DNA of 64,000 nt from Ohtaekwangia sp. (lineage in GTDB: Bacteria > Bacteroidota > Bacteroidia > Cytophagales > Cyclobacteriaceae), in contig JAJNPV010000037.1 in the NCBI GenBank assembly GCA_021155195.1, positions 868,001-932,000 of the forward strand. The letters run 5' to 3'. Under the pieces are notes generated by a model. The model had not been told where the DNA came from. It searched no databases and worked only from the letters and a program-made list of their open reading frames with translations. Positions 8,371 through 17,573 of this stretch are shown here, one piece after another; the first letter of the stretch is position 1, and the number at the start of each line of letters is the position of its first letter. The translations under genes were made by a program, and so were the position numbers.

Positions 8371-9711
8371 TTAAAACGAAATCTGGTACTGAAGCACTAC
8401 CTGACCTTTTCGGCTACTCCTTATTAACTCAGTTCCTTGCTGATTATAATTTGGTCTACTCTGGTAGTCGAGCGAAATTTTACTACCATGCCCTTTTATC
8501 AACCAGTTTATGCCTGCATCCATCACATTCATTTGCTTATCTAAACGATCGTACTTAGCGCTCTGCATGGAGATATAGGGCATAAGGGTTCCATTCCCTT
8601 CACCCAATAAATCTTTCTTCATCAGATACCCCACTTGTGCATAAAAAACATTTCCACTTCCAAACATAGGAAATGCGTTGCCTTGACTTCCGGCTGGGTT
8701 TCCGGGTTGAACAGAACTTGCTGGATTCATGATACCGTTATAGCGCAGATACCCGGGGCCATAATCATAGTTAAAGTAACCGAGGTATGCATTCCATGCT
8801 GTTCCAGTTTCAGTATTTACAGGGGCATCGTAAAATGCTGCCACGGACCACAACCTCATGTTATGAAACTCTTTTGTTACACCCCCATCAGGGGATGTTT
8901 CAGTAGCATCTTTCTGTGTTATAAAGCCTGCTTCAAGATTGAAAACTTTTTTCTTTCCTAAGTAAGTACCCGTCATGTAAGGAGTAACGTGCGATTCTTT
9001 GTCAAAGAAATTCCACATAAAAAAGCCTTGATACTGTTTGTGATGACCTTCTTGAGCAAACGTTGCATTGTTGGATAAAGCAGGAAGTGCTGCTCCATTA
9101 GTAGCAACCGGAAAAGGATCACTTAAAATTACGCGGTAGTCAAATTTTCCAAGCTGCCCGCGGGCATAAACGCTAAGCTTGCGCGAGAATTGATCCACTT
9201 GGTCAACCGTAGCCTGCCCAAACACAGGAACATCCATGGTAGCAATGGTGCCTATGCTGGGCTGGCTAAAACGGGAAAGTCCGTTAGTAATCGTTAAACC
9301 ACCACCCAGAATTAATTTTTCACTGGCTTTGCTTACTCTATATTCACCAAGTGCATCATGAAAGAAGGCCTGTATTTTTCGGTTGCCCTGATTTTGTGAT
9401 AAGTAGTTGAAATTATTTTGACCGAATTGAAAGTAAATGAATACCCGATCTGAAAGTTGACCATACAATTGAAAGCGTGTTCTGCGCAATCCAATGTCAA
9501 AGGTTTGACTTGTCGGTTGATTGAGAACTAGTGTGCCAGGGTTGCTCTCATTGTAGCGGAGCCAAACTTGATTTAAGAACGTGGCCTTTAAGTAATGGCT
9601 ACCATCCTCGTTAAGATTTAACTTTAGTTCGGTAATTTCTTTTGGTTTTTCTTGCGCGAGCATTGAGATCGATATACAAAGAAAAGCCAATGAAGCAATT
9701 ATTTTGTTCAT
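8371..9711 (-). CDS. outer-membrane porin-like beta-barrel protein
   Basis: 446 residues. A signal peptide (MNKIIASLAFLCISISMLAQ) is followed by alternating beta-strand sequence rich in Tyr/Phe, with RRTRFQLYGQLSDRVFIYFQFGQNN near residue 95, and the protein ends in Phe (VVLQYQISF), as outer-membrane barrels do. It resembles phosphate/anion-selective porins of the OprO/OprP type, though the match is general. It lies 59 bp downstream of the SulP gene on the same strand and is followed by a strong terminator, so both are likely one transcript. Inference: it lets the anion carried by SulP cross the outer membrane. Confidence 0.72.
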   Translation of the reverse strand: MNKIIASLAFLCISISMLAQEKPKEITELKLNLNEDGSHYLKATFLNQVWLRYNESNPGTLVLNQPTSQTFDIGLRRTRFQLYGQLSDRVFIYFQFGQNNFNYLSQNQGNRKIQAFFHDALGEYRVSKASEKLILGGGLTITNGLSRFSQPSIGTIATMDVPVFGQATVDQVDQFSRKLSVYARGQLGKFDYRVILSDPFPVATNGAALPALSNNATFAQEGHHKQYQGFFMWNFFDKESHVTPYMTGTYLGKKKVFNLEAGFITQKDATETSPDGGVTKEFHNMRLWSVAAFYDAPVNTETGTAWNAYLGYFNYDYGPGYLRYNGIMNPASSVQPGNPAGSQGNAFPMFGSGNVFYAQVGYLMKKDLLGEGNGTLMPYISMQSAKYDRLDKQMNVMDAGINWLIKGHGSKISLDYQSRPNYNQQGTELIRSSRKGQVVLQYQISF

Positions 9712-9770
9712 GATAAATGATTTATGTTGTGAAAATAGTAGGGAAGAAGGGGATATCTTCCCTACATTAC

Positions 9771-11981
9771 TTAAACGGCTTGAACTTCTTTTTGATGAAT
9801 AATTGAAACAAGCTCAGTAGCAAATTTTGCAACATAGTTTATTTCAGATGGTTCTAACAAGTCACGCTTTTTATAAAACACTAATCTGTTTCGGTGACAT
9901 TCAATATGCATCTCTTCACGGTTCTCTAAAAACTGTATTACTGATTCAGTAAAGAAGGCGCGCACGGCCAATTCATTTTCGCCACGCAGATAGTATTTTT
10001 TTGAGAATATGGGATGGCCTGCAAAGTCAATATCCTTTCCGGCCACTCCTTCCATCAGTTTAGACCAAAGACTTTCAGGTTCCAGGGCGAAATCGGGAAT
10101 GAGCTGATCTGTTTCAGAAAATTGCAGGATAGTAATCTTGGTTTCGGTTTTATCCTGTAAGGCTCCTTCCTGAAGGAAAATATCAGCCACCTCAATTTTT
10201 CCGGCCTCATCATACTTTGTTAAAATATTTTCTTCGAATAGAATTTTGTTACCGCGCTGAATGGGGAAGTCCTTATACTTAATAAAATTTCGGATGCGTT
10301 GAGGATAAAACGCAAACTCATTGGCGTCTGAAAATTTACGAAGCTCGATTTGACGCGGACTAAGTTTTATTTCGAATTTGGATTGTGACCCTGAGGTTGA
10401 TTTGCGCGCAGCCAAAGGATGGCTTGATAAAGGTTCGAACTGCTCAAATCCAATCACCGACACGGAACCACCATTATGCTGATACTCTTCCTCAAAATGA
10501 TGAAGTTGTTCCATGAACGAGTGATCTACTATTCTAGCTTCAGCGAAATTAAGAGTCACCTTCTTTCCTGGTAAAATTTTCTTGAACAAATTTTTGAACC
10601 CGATAAGATTAGAAAAAATGGCTGAGTCTTTTACGGATATGTAATACTCACTTTCTGTTTGTGACATTTCATAGCGAGCCTTGAATAAACTTCTTATAGG
10701 GGCTCCATTGATAATATGAAATATAAATTTCGCCAATATGCCTGCACCTACCCCAAGCAATAAATCCGTAGAGATTGTAACGGCAATTGTGATAACAAAA
10801 ATGGCAAGTTGCTCCACGCCAATTTTATAAGTTTTAAAAAATTCCTTTGGCGAGGCTAATCTGTAGCCAACAGCAATAAGAAGGGCGGCCAGGGCAGCAT
10901 TAGGGATCATTTCAATCACCGGAATAAAGAGGAGCATAGCAATTAATAAAAACAAGCCGTGGAAAAAATTGGCCCACCGCGTGCGGCCTCCAAAATTTAC
11001 GTTGGCAGAACTACGGGCTACCTCTGAAATCATTGGTAAGCCACCTAACAAACCCGAAAGTGCATTTCCTGCTCCCAGGGCAGTTAAGTCTTTATTTGAA
11101 TTTGATTCTCTCTTAAACGGGTCAAGACCATCAACAGCTTTTACGGTTAGCAATGATTCCAAACTGTTGATAAAAAGAAACATGATTACATACTTCCAAA
11201 ATACCCCGGTGCCAATGGCCGCGAAGCTTGCATTAAATTTTATGTTCTCCCAGAAATTTCCAATGCTCACCAAATCAAAGGCAGGCTCAGTATGTCTGAA
11301 ATCCATGATTAATGCCATCGGTATGGTTACTACAAGAACCACCATAGGAGCAGGAATTTTCTTAACAAACTTGCTCTTGATAAGCGGCATTCCGAAAATG
11401 ATTATCAAGCTTACAATACCCACTGCTGCCACGCGCGGATCGGCATTCATAAACGAATGTGGGATCATTTCGTAAAGTTCAATGGGCTCTAAGCCCTTCA
11501 AGGTGGCAGGATCAATACCTAATAGCACATGTATTTGCTTTGAAAAAATAATTAACCCGATAGCTGCCAGCATTCCATGAACTGCAGAAGGTGGAAAGAA
11601 GTCACTCAAGGATCCAAACTTCAGGAATCCGAAAATTATTTGAATTCCAGCCATCACAACTATGGCACCGCATGCCAACTGCACACCGGTATAGCCTTCA
11701 ATATTTAATGCGCCTAGCTCGGTAACGGCTCCGGCACAAATTGTTATTAATCCTGCAGCGGGTCCCTTTATGGTAAGTGCTGAACCAGCAAAAAGGCTAA
11801 CAAACATGCCACCCACCATAGCTGTAAGCACACCCATAGCTGCCGGAAAACCGCTGGCTTTTGCTATTCCTAAACTAAGAGGTAGCGCTAACAGGAATAC
11901 TAAAAAACCTGAGACTGCATCTACGCGCCAGTTCTCTTTCAGGCCGGCCAATCCATCCTTTGGGATTTGAAGTGTTTTCAT
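9771..11981 (-). CDS. SulP-family inorganic anion transporter with long C-terminal extension
   Basis: 736 residues from the ATG at 11981 (the frame opens at a GTG at 12038, but MKTLQIPKDGLAGLK is the usual type of SulP start). Residues 15-420 hold about 12-14 membrane segments with SulP motifs (FLVFLLALPLSLGIAKASG, TIKGPAAGLITI, GGLPMISEVARSSANVNFG). A STAS-like domain follows at about 445-520 (VTLNFAEARIVDHSFMEQL). A further 200 or so residues, containing DFAGHPIFSKKYYLRGENE, have no family I can name and are unusual for SulP. Members move sulfate, bicarbonate or other anions. The neighbouring DabAB pair makes bicarbonate a reasonable guess. Confidence 0.85.
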   Translation of the reverse strand: MKTLQIPKDGLAGLKENWRVDAVSGFLVFLLALPLSLGIAKASGFPAAMGVLTAMVGGMFVSLFAGSALTIKGPAAGLITICAGAVTELGALNIEGYTGVQLACGAIVVMAGIQIIFGFLKFGSLSDFFPPSAVHGMLAAIGLIIFSKQIHVLLGIDPATLKGLEPIELYEMIPHSFMNADPRVAAVGIVSLIIIFGMPLIKSKFVKKIPAPMVVLVVTIPMALIMDFRHTEPAFDLVSIGNFWENIKFNASFAAIGTGVFWKYVIMFLFINSLESLLTVKAVDGLDPFKRESNSNKDLTALGAGNALSGLLGGLPMISEVARSSANVNFGGRTRWANFFHGLFLLIAMLLFIPVIEMIPNAALAALLIAVGYRLASPKEFFKTYKIGVEQLAIFVITIAVTISTDLLLGVGAGILAKFIFHIINGAPIRSLFKARYEMSQTESEYYISVKDSAIFSNLIGFKNLFKKILPGKKVTLNFAEARIVDHSFMEQLHHFEEEYQHNGGSVSVIGFEQFEPLSSHPLAARKSTSGSQSKFEIKLSPRQIELRKFSDANEFAFYPQRIRNFIKYKDFPIQRGNKILFEENILTKYDEAGKIEVADIFLQEGALQDKTETKITILQFSETDQLIPDFALEPESLWSKLMEGVAGKDIDFAGHPIFSKKYYLRGENELAVRAFFTESVIQFLENREEMHIECHRNRLVFYKKRDLLEPSEINYVAKFATELVSIIHQKEVQAV

Positions 11982-12190
11982 AAGTAGAGAGTTTATTTTT
12001 TTTGAGGTCTTGACGAAATTTTGCTTTTGACTAAACACCTATTAGGTATTTTTTCATGCGCATTTCATGTTGTTTTAATGTTGGTGCCAGGGCACCGATA
12101 AAATTGATAGAATAGAATAATTGACAACGGCCTTGCGCGATCTGCAGGCTGTTATGCGGGAACATTAGAGTTCCGGCCGAAGGGAGGTAA

Positions 12191-12553
12191 TCAAATGATT
12201 AGTGCCCGGTGTAACCTAAATAGAGAAGGCTGAGTATCAAACTGATCTTTGGGAAGCGACCAGGTAATTTGAGCAGGCTCAAATTTTTTGAGCTCGTTGA
12301 AGACTTCGACAAAACAAACGCTTATCAGGCAATCATTTTTGCCTTCCTTTTCTTCACTGCCAGCCTCTTCAAAAATTAATTGAGAAAGCAAATCAACGGA
12401 TTGAGTTGACTCACCAATTGAATAACTGTTTACTGAAGATTTATTCTTGGATGTTTCTTTTTGCGAAGCAATAAGAGCAACCGGGGCAAATAGCTCGAAG
12501 CTAAAAATCAGAATGGCAAATAGTTTCAAAATCTTGTTATACCTCAGTGGCAT
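12191..12553 (-). CDS. small membrane-anchored or exported protein of the SulP/Dab locus, paralogue A
   Basis: 120 residues from the ATG at 12553 (MPLRYNKILK); the frame is open back to an ATG at 12610, but a near-consensus -7 element at 12571-12578 lies between them. One hydrophobic segment (residues 8-28, ILKLFAILIFSFELFAPVALI) is followed by a polar stretch, an acidic patch (FEEAGSEEKEGKND) and a C-terminus ending LFRLHRALII. I do not recognise a family. The same order of elements is seen in the divergent gene at 12745: membrane segment containing LFAPV, acidic EEKE patch, hydrophobic C-terminus ending in LII or ILI. The two are therefore probable paralogues flanking one intergenic region. 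Confidence 0.6.
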   Translation of the reverse strand: MPLRYNKILKLFAILIFSFELFAPVALIASQKETSKNKSSVNSYSIGESTQSVDLLSQLIFEEAGSEEKEGKNDCLISVCFVEVFNELKKFEPAQITWSLPKDQFDTQPSLFRLHRALII

Positions 12554-12570
12554 AATACGAGAAGTTTTGC

Positions 12571-12578
12571 CAAAGGTC
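12571..12578 (-). promoter_or_regulatory. near-consensus -7 element for paralogue A
   Basis: Minus-strand GACCTTTG, one base off TAnnTTTG at the first position, 17 nt upstream of the ATG at 12553. It favours the inner start codon. Confidence 0.35.
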
Positions 12579-12732
12579 TGAATATTTTTGAGAATTCCAT
12601 CATTGATCATTTTTAGTGGTTAGCAAACGGTTGTTACTCTTAAGTTTACCAGGGCGAACTCCCATGCAAAAACTTTGTCCTCAAGTTTTCGTTAATTCGG
12701 CCAACTGTTGCATCACCAATCAGGTTTTTGAA

Positions 12733-12740
12733 TACATTTG
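12733..12740 (+). promoter_or_regulatory. -7 promoter element abutting paralogue B
   Basis: TACATTTG, a full TAnnTTTG match, with a TTG at 12708-12710 that could be the -33 element (22-nt gap). The ATG follows after only 4 nt, so the transcript would be leaderless or nearly so. Confidence 0.6.
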
Positions 12741-12744
12741 TCAC

Positions 12745-13101
12745 ATGAATAAAGTAAATCACCTACGATCACTCGCGTGTTTCCTGTTGGTGTTAATTTT
12801 ATTTGCCCCTGTTTTAGTGCGTTCATTCAGCGAGCTGGGTAGTCAGCAAGGGTTAAGAAAAGGCGGTTATGCTAAGCAGGCATCGGGCTCTTCAAAAAGT
12901 GATAGTCAATTTCTTTACGAGGAAAAAGAGAAAGAAGAAAAAAACAGTGATAATGATTTCTCCGCTTTTGCTGCCTCCTTTGTTACCCTCGAACGTGAAC
13001 AAGCAACTCTTTTAGATAATCCAGAATATTCATTCGTTTCTCCTTTGCCATTAGGTGGCAAGCTTCCGCTCTTTCTCGTTGAGCGATCAATCCTGATCTG
13101 A
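12745..13101 (+). CDS. small membrane-anchored or exported protein of the SulP/Dab locus, paralogue B
   Basis: 118 residues from the ATG at 12745; the frame is open upstream to a GTG at 12616 but the -7 element at 12733 rules that start out. A hydrophobic segment (residues 8-25, RSLACFLLVLILFAPVLV) is followed by a Ser/Gly/Lys-rich linker, an acidic patch (YEEKEKEEKNSDND) and a hydrophobic tail ending LFLVERSILI. No known family. Its layout and length mirror the divergent paralogue A. It lies 86 bp upstream of dabA on the same strand and may be co-transcribed. A role as accessory subunit of the transport locus is inference only. Confidence 0.62.
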   Translation: MNKVNHLRSLACFLLVLILFAPVLVRSFSELGSQQGLRKGGYAKQASGSSKSDSQFLYEEKEKEEKNSDNDFSAFAASFVTLEREQATLLDNPEYSFVSPLPLGGKLPLFLVERSILI

Positions 13102-13186
13102 TCTTTCTGTTTTCATTTTGCTTCCGGCTTTTACAGTCGGCTGGTTAATTTTTTTAATCATAACATGTGGCATTCGCCACCCTTTA

Positions 13187-15682
13187 ATGAAACAGAATAC
13201 ACCTTTTAATGCCCGTGATGTTATTCACGATTTAAAACATTTCTTACCCGCACAGGCTCCCCTAAAAGATTTCATTCATCACAATACCCTTCATGCATTT
13301 CAAAATTTATATTTTTTTGAAGGGCTTCGTAGAGCTTCTGAAATTTTTGGTTATAAAGTTTCACTCACGCTGGATGAATACCGGCAACGGTATACCAATG
13401 GGCAGATTAGAAATGAAGTTTTAGAAAAACGCATTTTAGAACGCAAGGGTGAAGCAAACCTCGCAGAATGGAAAAACATTCTTCTGAAAAAAGAATTTGC
13501 CAATTTACCGTTGCCTCGAATTGGCGGATTGCGCGCCAATTGGAAAAAGTTATATCGGATTGATCTGGATTCCCTGGTTCATCCGTTGTTGTTCAGAATT
13601 TTATGTAGCTATTTGGATCAAGGCATTTCCATCTGGAATTTTCCGGTTTCAAATAAAGGGCTACTGGGTTCCATTAAAGAAATGGAGCGAACAAGCTTCT
13701 CAAGTTTTTTTAAAACAAAGTATGTAAAAAACTTACTGATTCAAGGGAACGATAGCGTTGAATCATTGCTGAAGATTTTAGTAGGCGATGAACAATTATA
13801 TGAGCACTATCTTTATGATCAGCAATTCGCTCACCAAGGTTGGTCGGGAATGATTTCTATCATTGAAGATCAACCTCAAACTCTGCTTGATCGAAAGGAA
13901 GTATCGCTTCATGATTTAATCACATTTGAACTTCTACTCGAGATTGATGCATTGGATTCACTCTTTGGTGAAGGTGAATGGCTGCCGTTGGGCAGTAAAG
14001 TAAGTAAGAAGCCAACTCCACTTTTTGATGAAGTAGTTGAAACGGAATATCATGAAGCAATATTACTTTGGCAGGAAGCATTTGAATGGAGTTATTATGA
14101 TGAAGTACTGAGCGGACTTCAGCAGGTGCTGGCTACCAACGGTAAACAGGTTGAAAGAACATTTCAAGCAATGTTTTGTATTGACGATCGAGAGTGCTCG
14201 TTAAGAAGGCATCTTGAAAACACCGATCCAACTTGTGAAACATTAAGTGCCCCTGGTTTTTTTGGTGTTGAGTTCTTCTTTCAACCGGAGCATGGTAAAT
14301 TTTACACTAAACTTTGTCCGGCACCGGTTACTCCAAAGTTTCTGATCAAAGAGTTTGATACAACTACAAGCCGCGAAAAGGACGCGCACTTTACAAAACA
14401 TTCTCATTCACTTTTCAGGGGTTGGTTCATCACTCAAACGCTTGGATTTTGGTCAGCGTTAAAATTACTTATCAATATTTTTAAACCCTCTATGGGGCCC
14501 GCTGTGTCTTATTCCTTTAGGCACATGGACAAAAATTCGCGTCTCACTATTGAAAATACAGACCCTACTGATCGTGAAAATGATTTGCAAATTGGTTTTA
14601 CCATCGATGAAATGGTTACGCGTGTAGAGGGGCTTCTTAAAAGTATTGGGCTTGTTAAAAACTTCGCATCCTTGGTGTATGTAATGGGGCATGGATCAAG
14701 CAGTGTAAACAACCCTCATTATGCTGCGTATGATTGTGGAGCATGTTCAGGACGCGCAGGTTCAGTGAACTCGCGTGTGTTCTGTTATATGGCCAACTTA
14801 CCGCGGGTGAGAGAAATTTTAAGCATTCGAGGTATCCATATTCCTGATACCACTCGATTTGTGGGCGGCCTTCATGATACTACACGAGATGAGGTTGTTT
14901 TTTTTGATGAAGGTTCTATTTCACAATCAGAATTGGGGAATCACAAAAGAAACATTCAAGTATTTCATAAAGCACTTGATGCGAATGCCAAGGAACGGTC
15001 GAGAAGATTTGAATCCATTAATACTAATTTATCAGCGCATCAAATTCATAATCGTATTCTTATTCGGTCGGTATCGTTATTTGAGCCTCGCCCTGAATTA
15101 AATCATGCTACAAACTCTCTTTGCATTATTGGCAGAAGAGACCTGACAAAGCATATTTTTTTAGATCGAAGGGCATTTCTGAATAGTTATGACTACCGGA
15201 TTGATCCTGATGGAAAAATACTTACAGGAGTTATGAAGCCTGTAGGGCCGGTGTGTGGTGGAATTAATCTTGAATATTTCTTTTCGCGGGTTGATAATCA
15301 AAAGCTGGGCGCTGGCACAAAACTTCCTCATAACGTGATGGGATTATTTGGTGTAGCTAATGGCATTGATGGCGACTTAAGGCCGGGCCTCCCCAGTCAA
15401 ATGATTGAAGTCCATGATCCCGTAAGGTTGTTGGTAGTTGTTGAACACTTTTCGGACGTGGTTCTCAAAGTAATTCAAAGTGCCCCCGATATGTACGAGT
15501 GGTTTATTAATGAATGGGTACACCTGGCAACAATTAATCCTGAGACAAAAGAACTTTCCTATTTCAAACGAGGGGCTTTTGTTGATTATCACACGTTTAA
15601 AAATAATGTGGAAGTAATTTCCAGCTTAACTCCGTTGCTTGAAAAGCATACCGAAAATTTGCCTGTTTATATTCTTCAATAG
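13187..15682 (+). CDS. dabA: inorganic carbon transporter subunit DabA (DUF2309, UPF0753)
   Basis: 831 residues from the ATG at 13187 (MKQNTPFNARDVIHD); the open frame extends to a TTG at 13118. DabA is a beta-carbonic-anhydrase-like protein that, with DabB, drives one-way CO2 hydration to bicarbonate at the membrane. The zinc ligands are all present and correctly spaced: C331 and D333 in CIDDRECS, H502 in VMGHGSSS and C517 in YDCGACSG. The H to C spacing of 15 equals that of the characterised Halothiobacillus protein (C351, D353, H524, C539). The family start HFLPAQAPLKDFIHHNTLHAF is intact. dabB follows after 9 nt, so they form an operon. Confidence 0.93.
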   Translation: MKQNTPFNARDVIHDLKHFLPAQAPLKDFIHHNTLHAFQNLYFFEGLRRASEIFGYKVSLTLDEYRQRYTNGQIRNEVLEKRILERKGEANLAEWKNILLKKEFANLPLPRIGGLRANWKKLYRIDLDSLVHPLLFRILCSYLDQGISIWNFPVSNKGLLGSIKEMERTSFSSFFKTKYVKNLLIQGNDSVESLLKILVGDEQLYEHYLYDQQFAHQGWSGMISIIEDQPQTLLDRKEVSLHDLITFELLLEIDALDSLFGEGEWLPLGSKVSKKPTPLFDEVVETEYHEAILLWQEAFEWSYYDEVLSGLQQVLATNGKQVERTFQAMFCIDDRECSLRRHLENTDPTCETLSAPGFFGVEFFFQPEHGKFYTKLCPAPVTPKFLIKEFDTTTSREKDAHFTKHSHSLFRGWFITQTLGFWSALKLLINIFKPSMGPAVSYSFRHMDKNSRLTIENTDPTDRENDLQIGFTIDEMVTRVEGLLKSIGLVKNFASLVYVMGHGSSSVNNPHYAAYDCGACSGRAGSVNSRVFCYMANLPRVREILSIRGIHIPDTTRFVGGLHDTTRDEVVFFDEGSISQSELGNHKRNIQVFHKALDANAKERSRRFESINTNLSAHQIHNRILIRSVSLFEPRPELNHATNSLCIIGRRDLTKHIFLDRRAFLNSYDYRIDPDGKILTGVMKPVGPVCGGINLEYFFSRVDNQKLGAGTKLPHNVMGLFGVANGIDGDLRPGLPSQMIEVHDPVRLLVVVEHFSDVVLKVIQSAPDMYEWFINEWVHLATINPETKELSYFKRGAFVDYHTFKNNVEVISSLTPLLEKHTENLPVYILQ

Positions 15683-15691
15683 AAATATACC

Positions 15692-17560
15692 ATGAACTTC
15701 ATCCTTCAATTTTTTATACTGATTCCGCTTCTTGGATTTGTAATTAGCTTGCTGATTCCCAAGGAAAAGGAAACGATCTTATCGCGTGTGGCATTTACTT
15801 CTGTAGGAATTCACTTTGTAAGTTTTCAGGTTTTTCTCATCTACTGGTTTTGGAATGGTCATCCGGTTCTTAACCTAAAAGAGATTGTACTGTTTAGAAG
15901 CACTGACTATGAATTTCTTATTGATTTTTATTTTGATGCAATTACCGCAGTCTATCTGTTTGTGGGTTCGCTTCTAACTTTTTTAGTAACTACCTACAGC
16001 CGCTATTATTTGCATCGTGAGCCAGGGTATAAACGGTTCTTTAATACAGTTTTATTTTTCTACTTGGGATACACGGTAACCATCTTTGCAGGAAATTTTG
16101 AAACGCTTTTTATCGGCTGGGAAATTTTAGGTATTTCTTCTTTCTTGTTGATTGCCTTTTATCGCGATCGATACCTTCCCGTTAAAAATGCAGTGAAAGT
16201 TTTTTCGATTTACCGGATAGGAGATGTAGGCTTGATCTTAGCCATGTGGATGAGCCATCACCTATGGCACGAGAATATTACTTTCTTAAAACTTAGCAAC
16301 TTCGAATTAGTAAGTGATCAACTTCTAACGCATAGCTGGATTGGAATTTTTGTTTCTATCATGATTTTGATTTCTGCGATGGCAAAATCTGCACAGTTGC
16401 CTTTCTCATCGTGGTTGCCACGGGCTATGGAAGGGCCTACACCGTCCAGTGCAATCTTCTATGGATCTTTATCCGTTCACATGGGCGTATTTCTTTTGCT
16501 TAGAACATTTCCTTTTTGGGAACATCAACTTTCGGTGCGAATACTTATAGCTGCTGTTGGACTGCTAACCAGTTTTATGGCTACCGGAATGGCGCGGGTT
16601 CAATCGTCCATCAAGAGCCAGATTGCATATTCTTCCATTGCGCAAATCGGTTTAATCTTTATTGAAGTTGCAGCCGGTTGGTGGTGGCTTGCATTGTTCC
16701 ATTTTGCAGGCAATGCATTCTTAAGAACGTACCAGTTGTTGGTATCGCCTTCGGTAGTTACGTATCAAATTCGTGAACAGTTTTACAATTTTGTTCCGCG
16801 CAAGGCAACCGTTGAAGATTCACTACCAAAAAAGATCGAGTATTCTATTTATATGCTGTGCCTCAAGGAATGGAATCTCGATTCATTCATGTATAAATAT
16901 TTGTGGAATCCCGTAAAGTGGGCGGGCCGAAAATTAGGATACTTAACTACCGAGCGTGTTCTAACTTTTTTTATCCCTGTTTATGTATTGGGGATTGTAT
17001 TGCTCTATTTTGAAAACCTTGTTCCAGCCTGGATCCACCAACAATTACCAGTTATATTTTCATTGGTTGGATTGATTATGGTGCTGAAGGCTTTCACAGA
17101 GCGAATTCATGCGCGCATGAGTTGGATTCTGGTAATACTAAATCATTTTTGGGTAGCATTATCAATCTCTTTCAATGAGCATTTTGAATACAGCCATACG
17201 CTTCTCTATTTAAGTGGTATTGGTGTGTTTGGGTTGCTAGGCTATTTCTGTTTACTCAGACTTAAACTATTGGAAGGCACTATCGACTTAGACCAATTTC
17301 ATGGCCATTCTTTCAAACATCCTAAAATAGCGCTTGTCTTTTTGCTCGCTTGCCTGGGTGTTTCCGGATTCCCGATTACGCCAACCTTTGTGGGCGAAGA
17401 TTTAATTTTTACTCACATTCATGAAGATCAGGTGTTGCTCGCCTTATTTACTTCCTTAAGTTTTATTATTGATGGGTTGGCCATTATCAGGATTTACGCA
17501 CGTGTATTTTTAGGCCCGCATGTTAAATCAATATATGAGATGGCTTATCGTTCTTCATAA
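15692..17560 (+). CDS. dabB: DabB, proton-conducting NuoL/MrpA-like membrane subunit
   Basis: 622 residues with about 14-16 membrane segments. The NuoL/MrpA proton-channel core is clear: GWEILGISSFLLIAFY, the Lys/Glu-bearing SAMAKSAQLPFSSWLPRAMEGPTPSSA and LLTSFMATGMARVQ. Its place 9 nt after dabA identifies it as the cation-driven partner rather than a complex I subunit, since no other nuo gene is present. DabB is thought to energise DabA with the proton (or sodium) gradient. The gene ends 14 bp from a convergent aminotransferase gene. Confidence 0.9.
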   Translation: MNFILQFFILIPLLGFVISLLIPKEKETILSRVAFTSVGIHFVSFQVFLIYWFWNGHPVLNLKEIVLFRSTDYEFLIDFYFDAITAVYLFVGSLLTFLVTTYSRYYLHREPGYKRFFNTVLFFYLGYTVTIFAGNFETLFIGWEILGISSFLLIAFYRDRYLPVKNAVKVFSIYRIGDVGLILAMWMSHHLWHENITFLKLSNFELVSDQLLTHSWIGIFVSIMILISAMAKSAQLPFSSWLPRAMEGPTPSSAIFYGSLSVHMGVFLLLRTFPFWEHQLSVRILIAAVGLLTSFMATGMARVQSSIKSQIAYSSIAQIGLIFIEVAAGWWWLALFHFAGNAFLRTYQLLVSPSVVTYQIREQFYNFVPRKATVEDSLPKKIEYSIYMLCLKEWNLDSFMYKYLWNPVKWAGRKLGYLTTERVLTFFIPVYVLGIVLLYFENLVPAWIHQQLPVIFSLVGLIMVLKAFTERIHARMSWILVILNHFWVALSISFNEHFEYSHTLLYLSGIGVFGLLGYFCLLRLKLLEGTIDLDQFHGHSFKHPKIALVFLLACLGVSGFPITPTFVGEDLIFTHIHEDQVLLALFTSLSFIIDGLAIIRIYARVFLGPHVKSIYEMAYRSS

Positions 17561-17573
17561 ACTCTAAAGAAAT

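Noticed and set aside
12191..13101. The small-protein pair as a toxin-antitoxin module
   Set aside because: Both proteins have the same membrane-anchored layout and are divergently transcribed, whereas toxin-antitoxin genes are usually adjacent, coupled and dissimilar.
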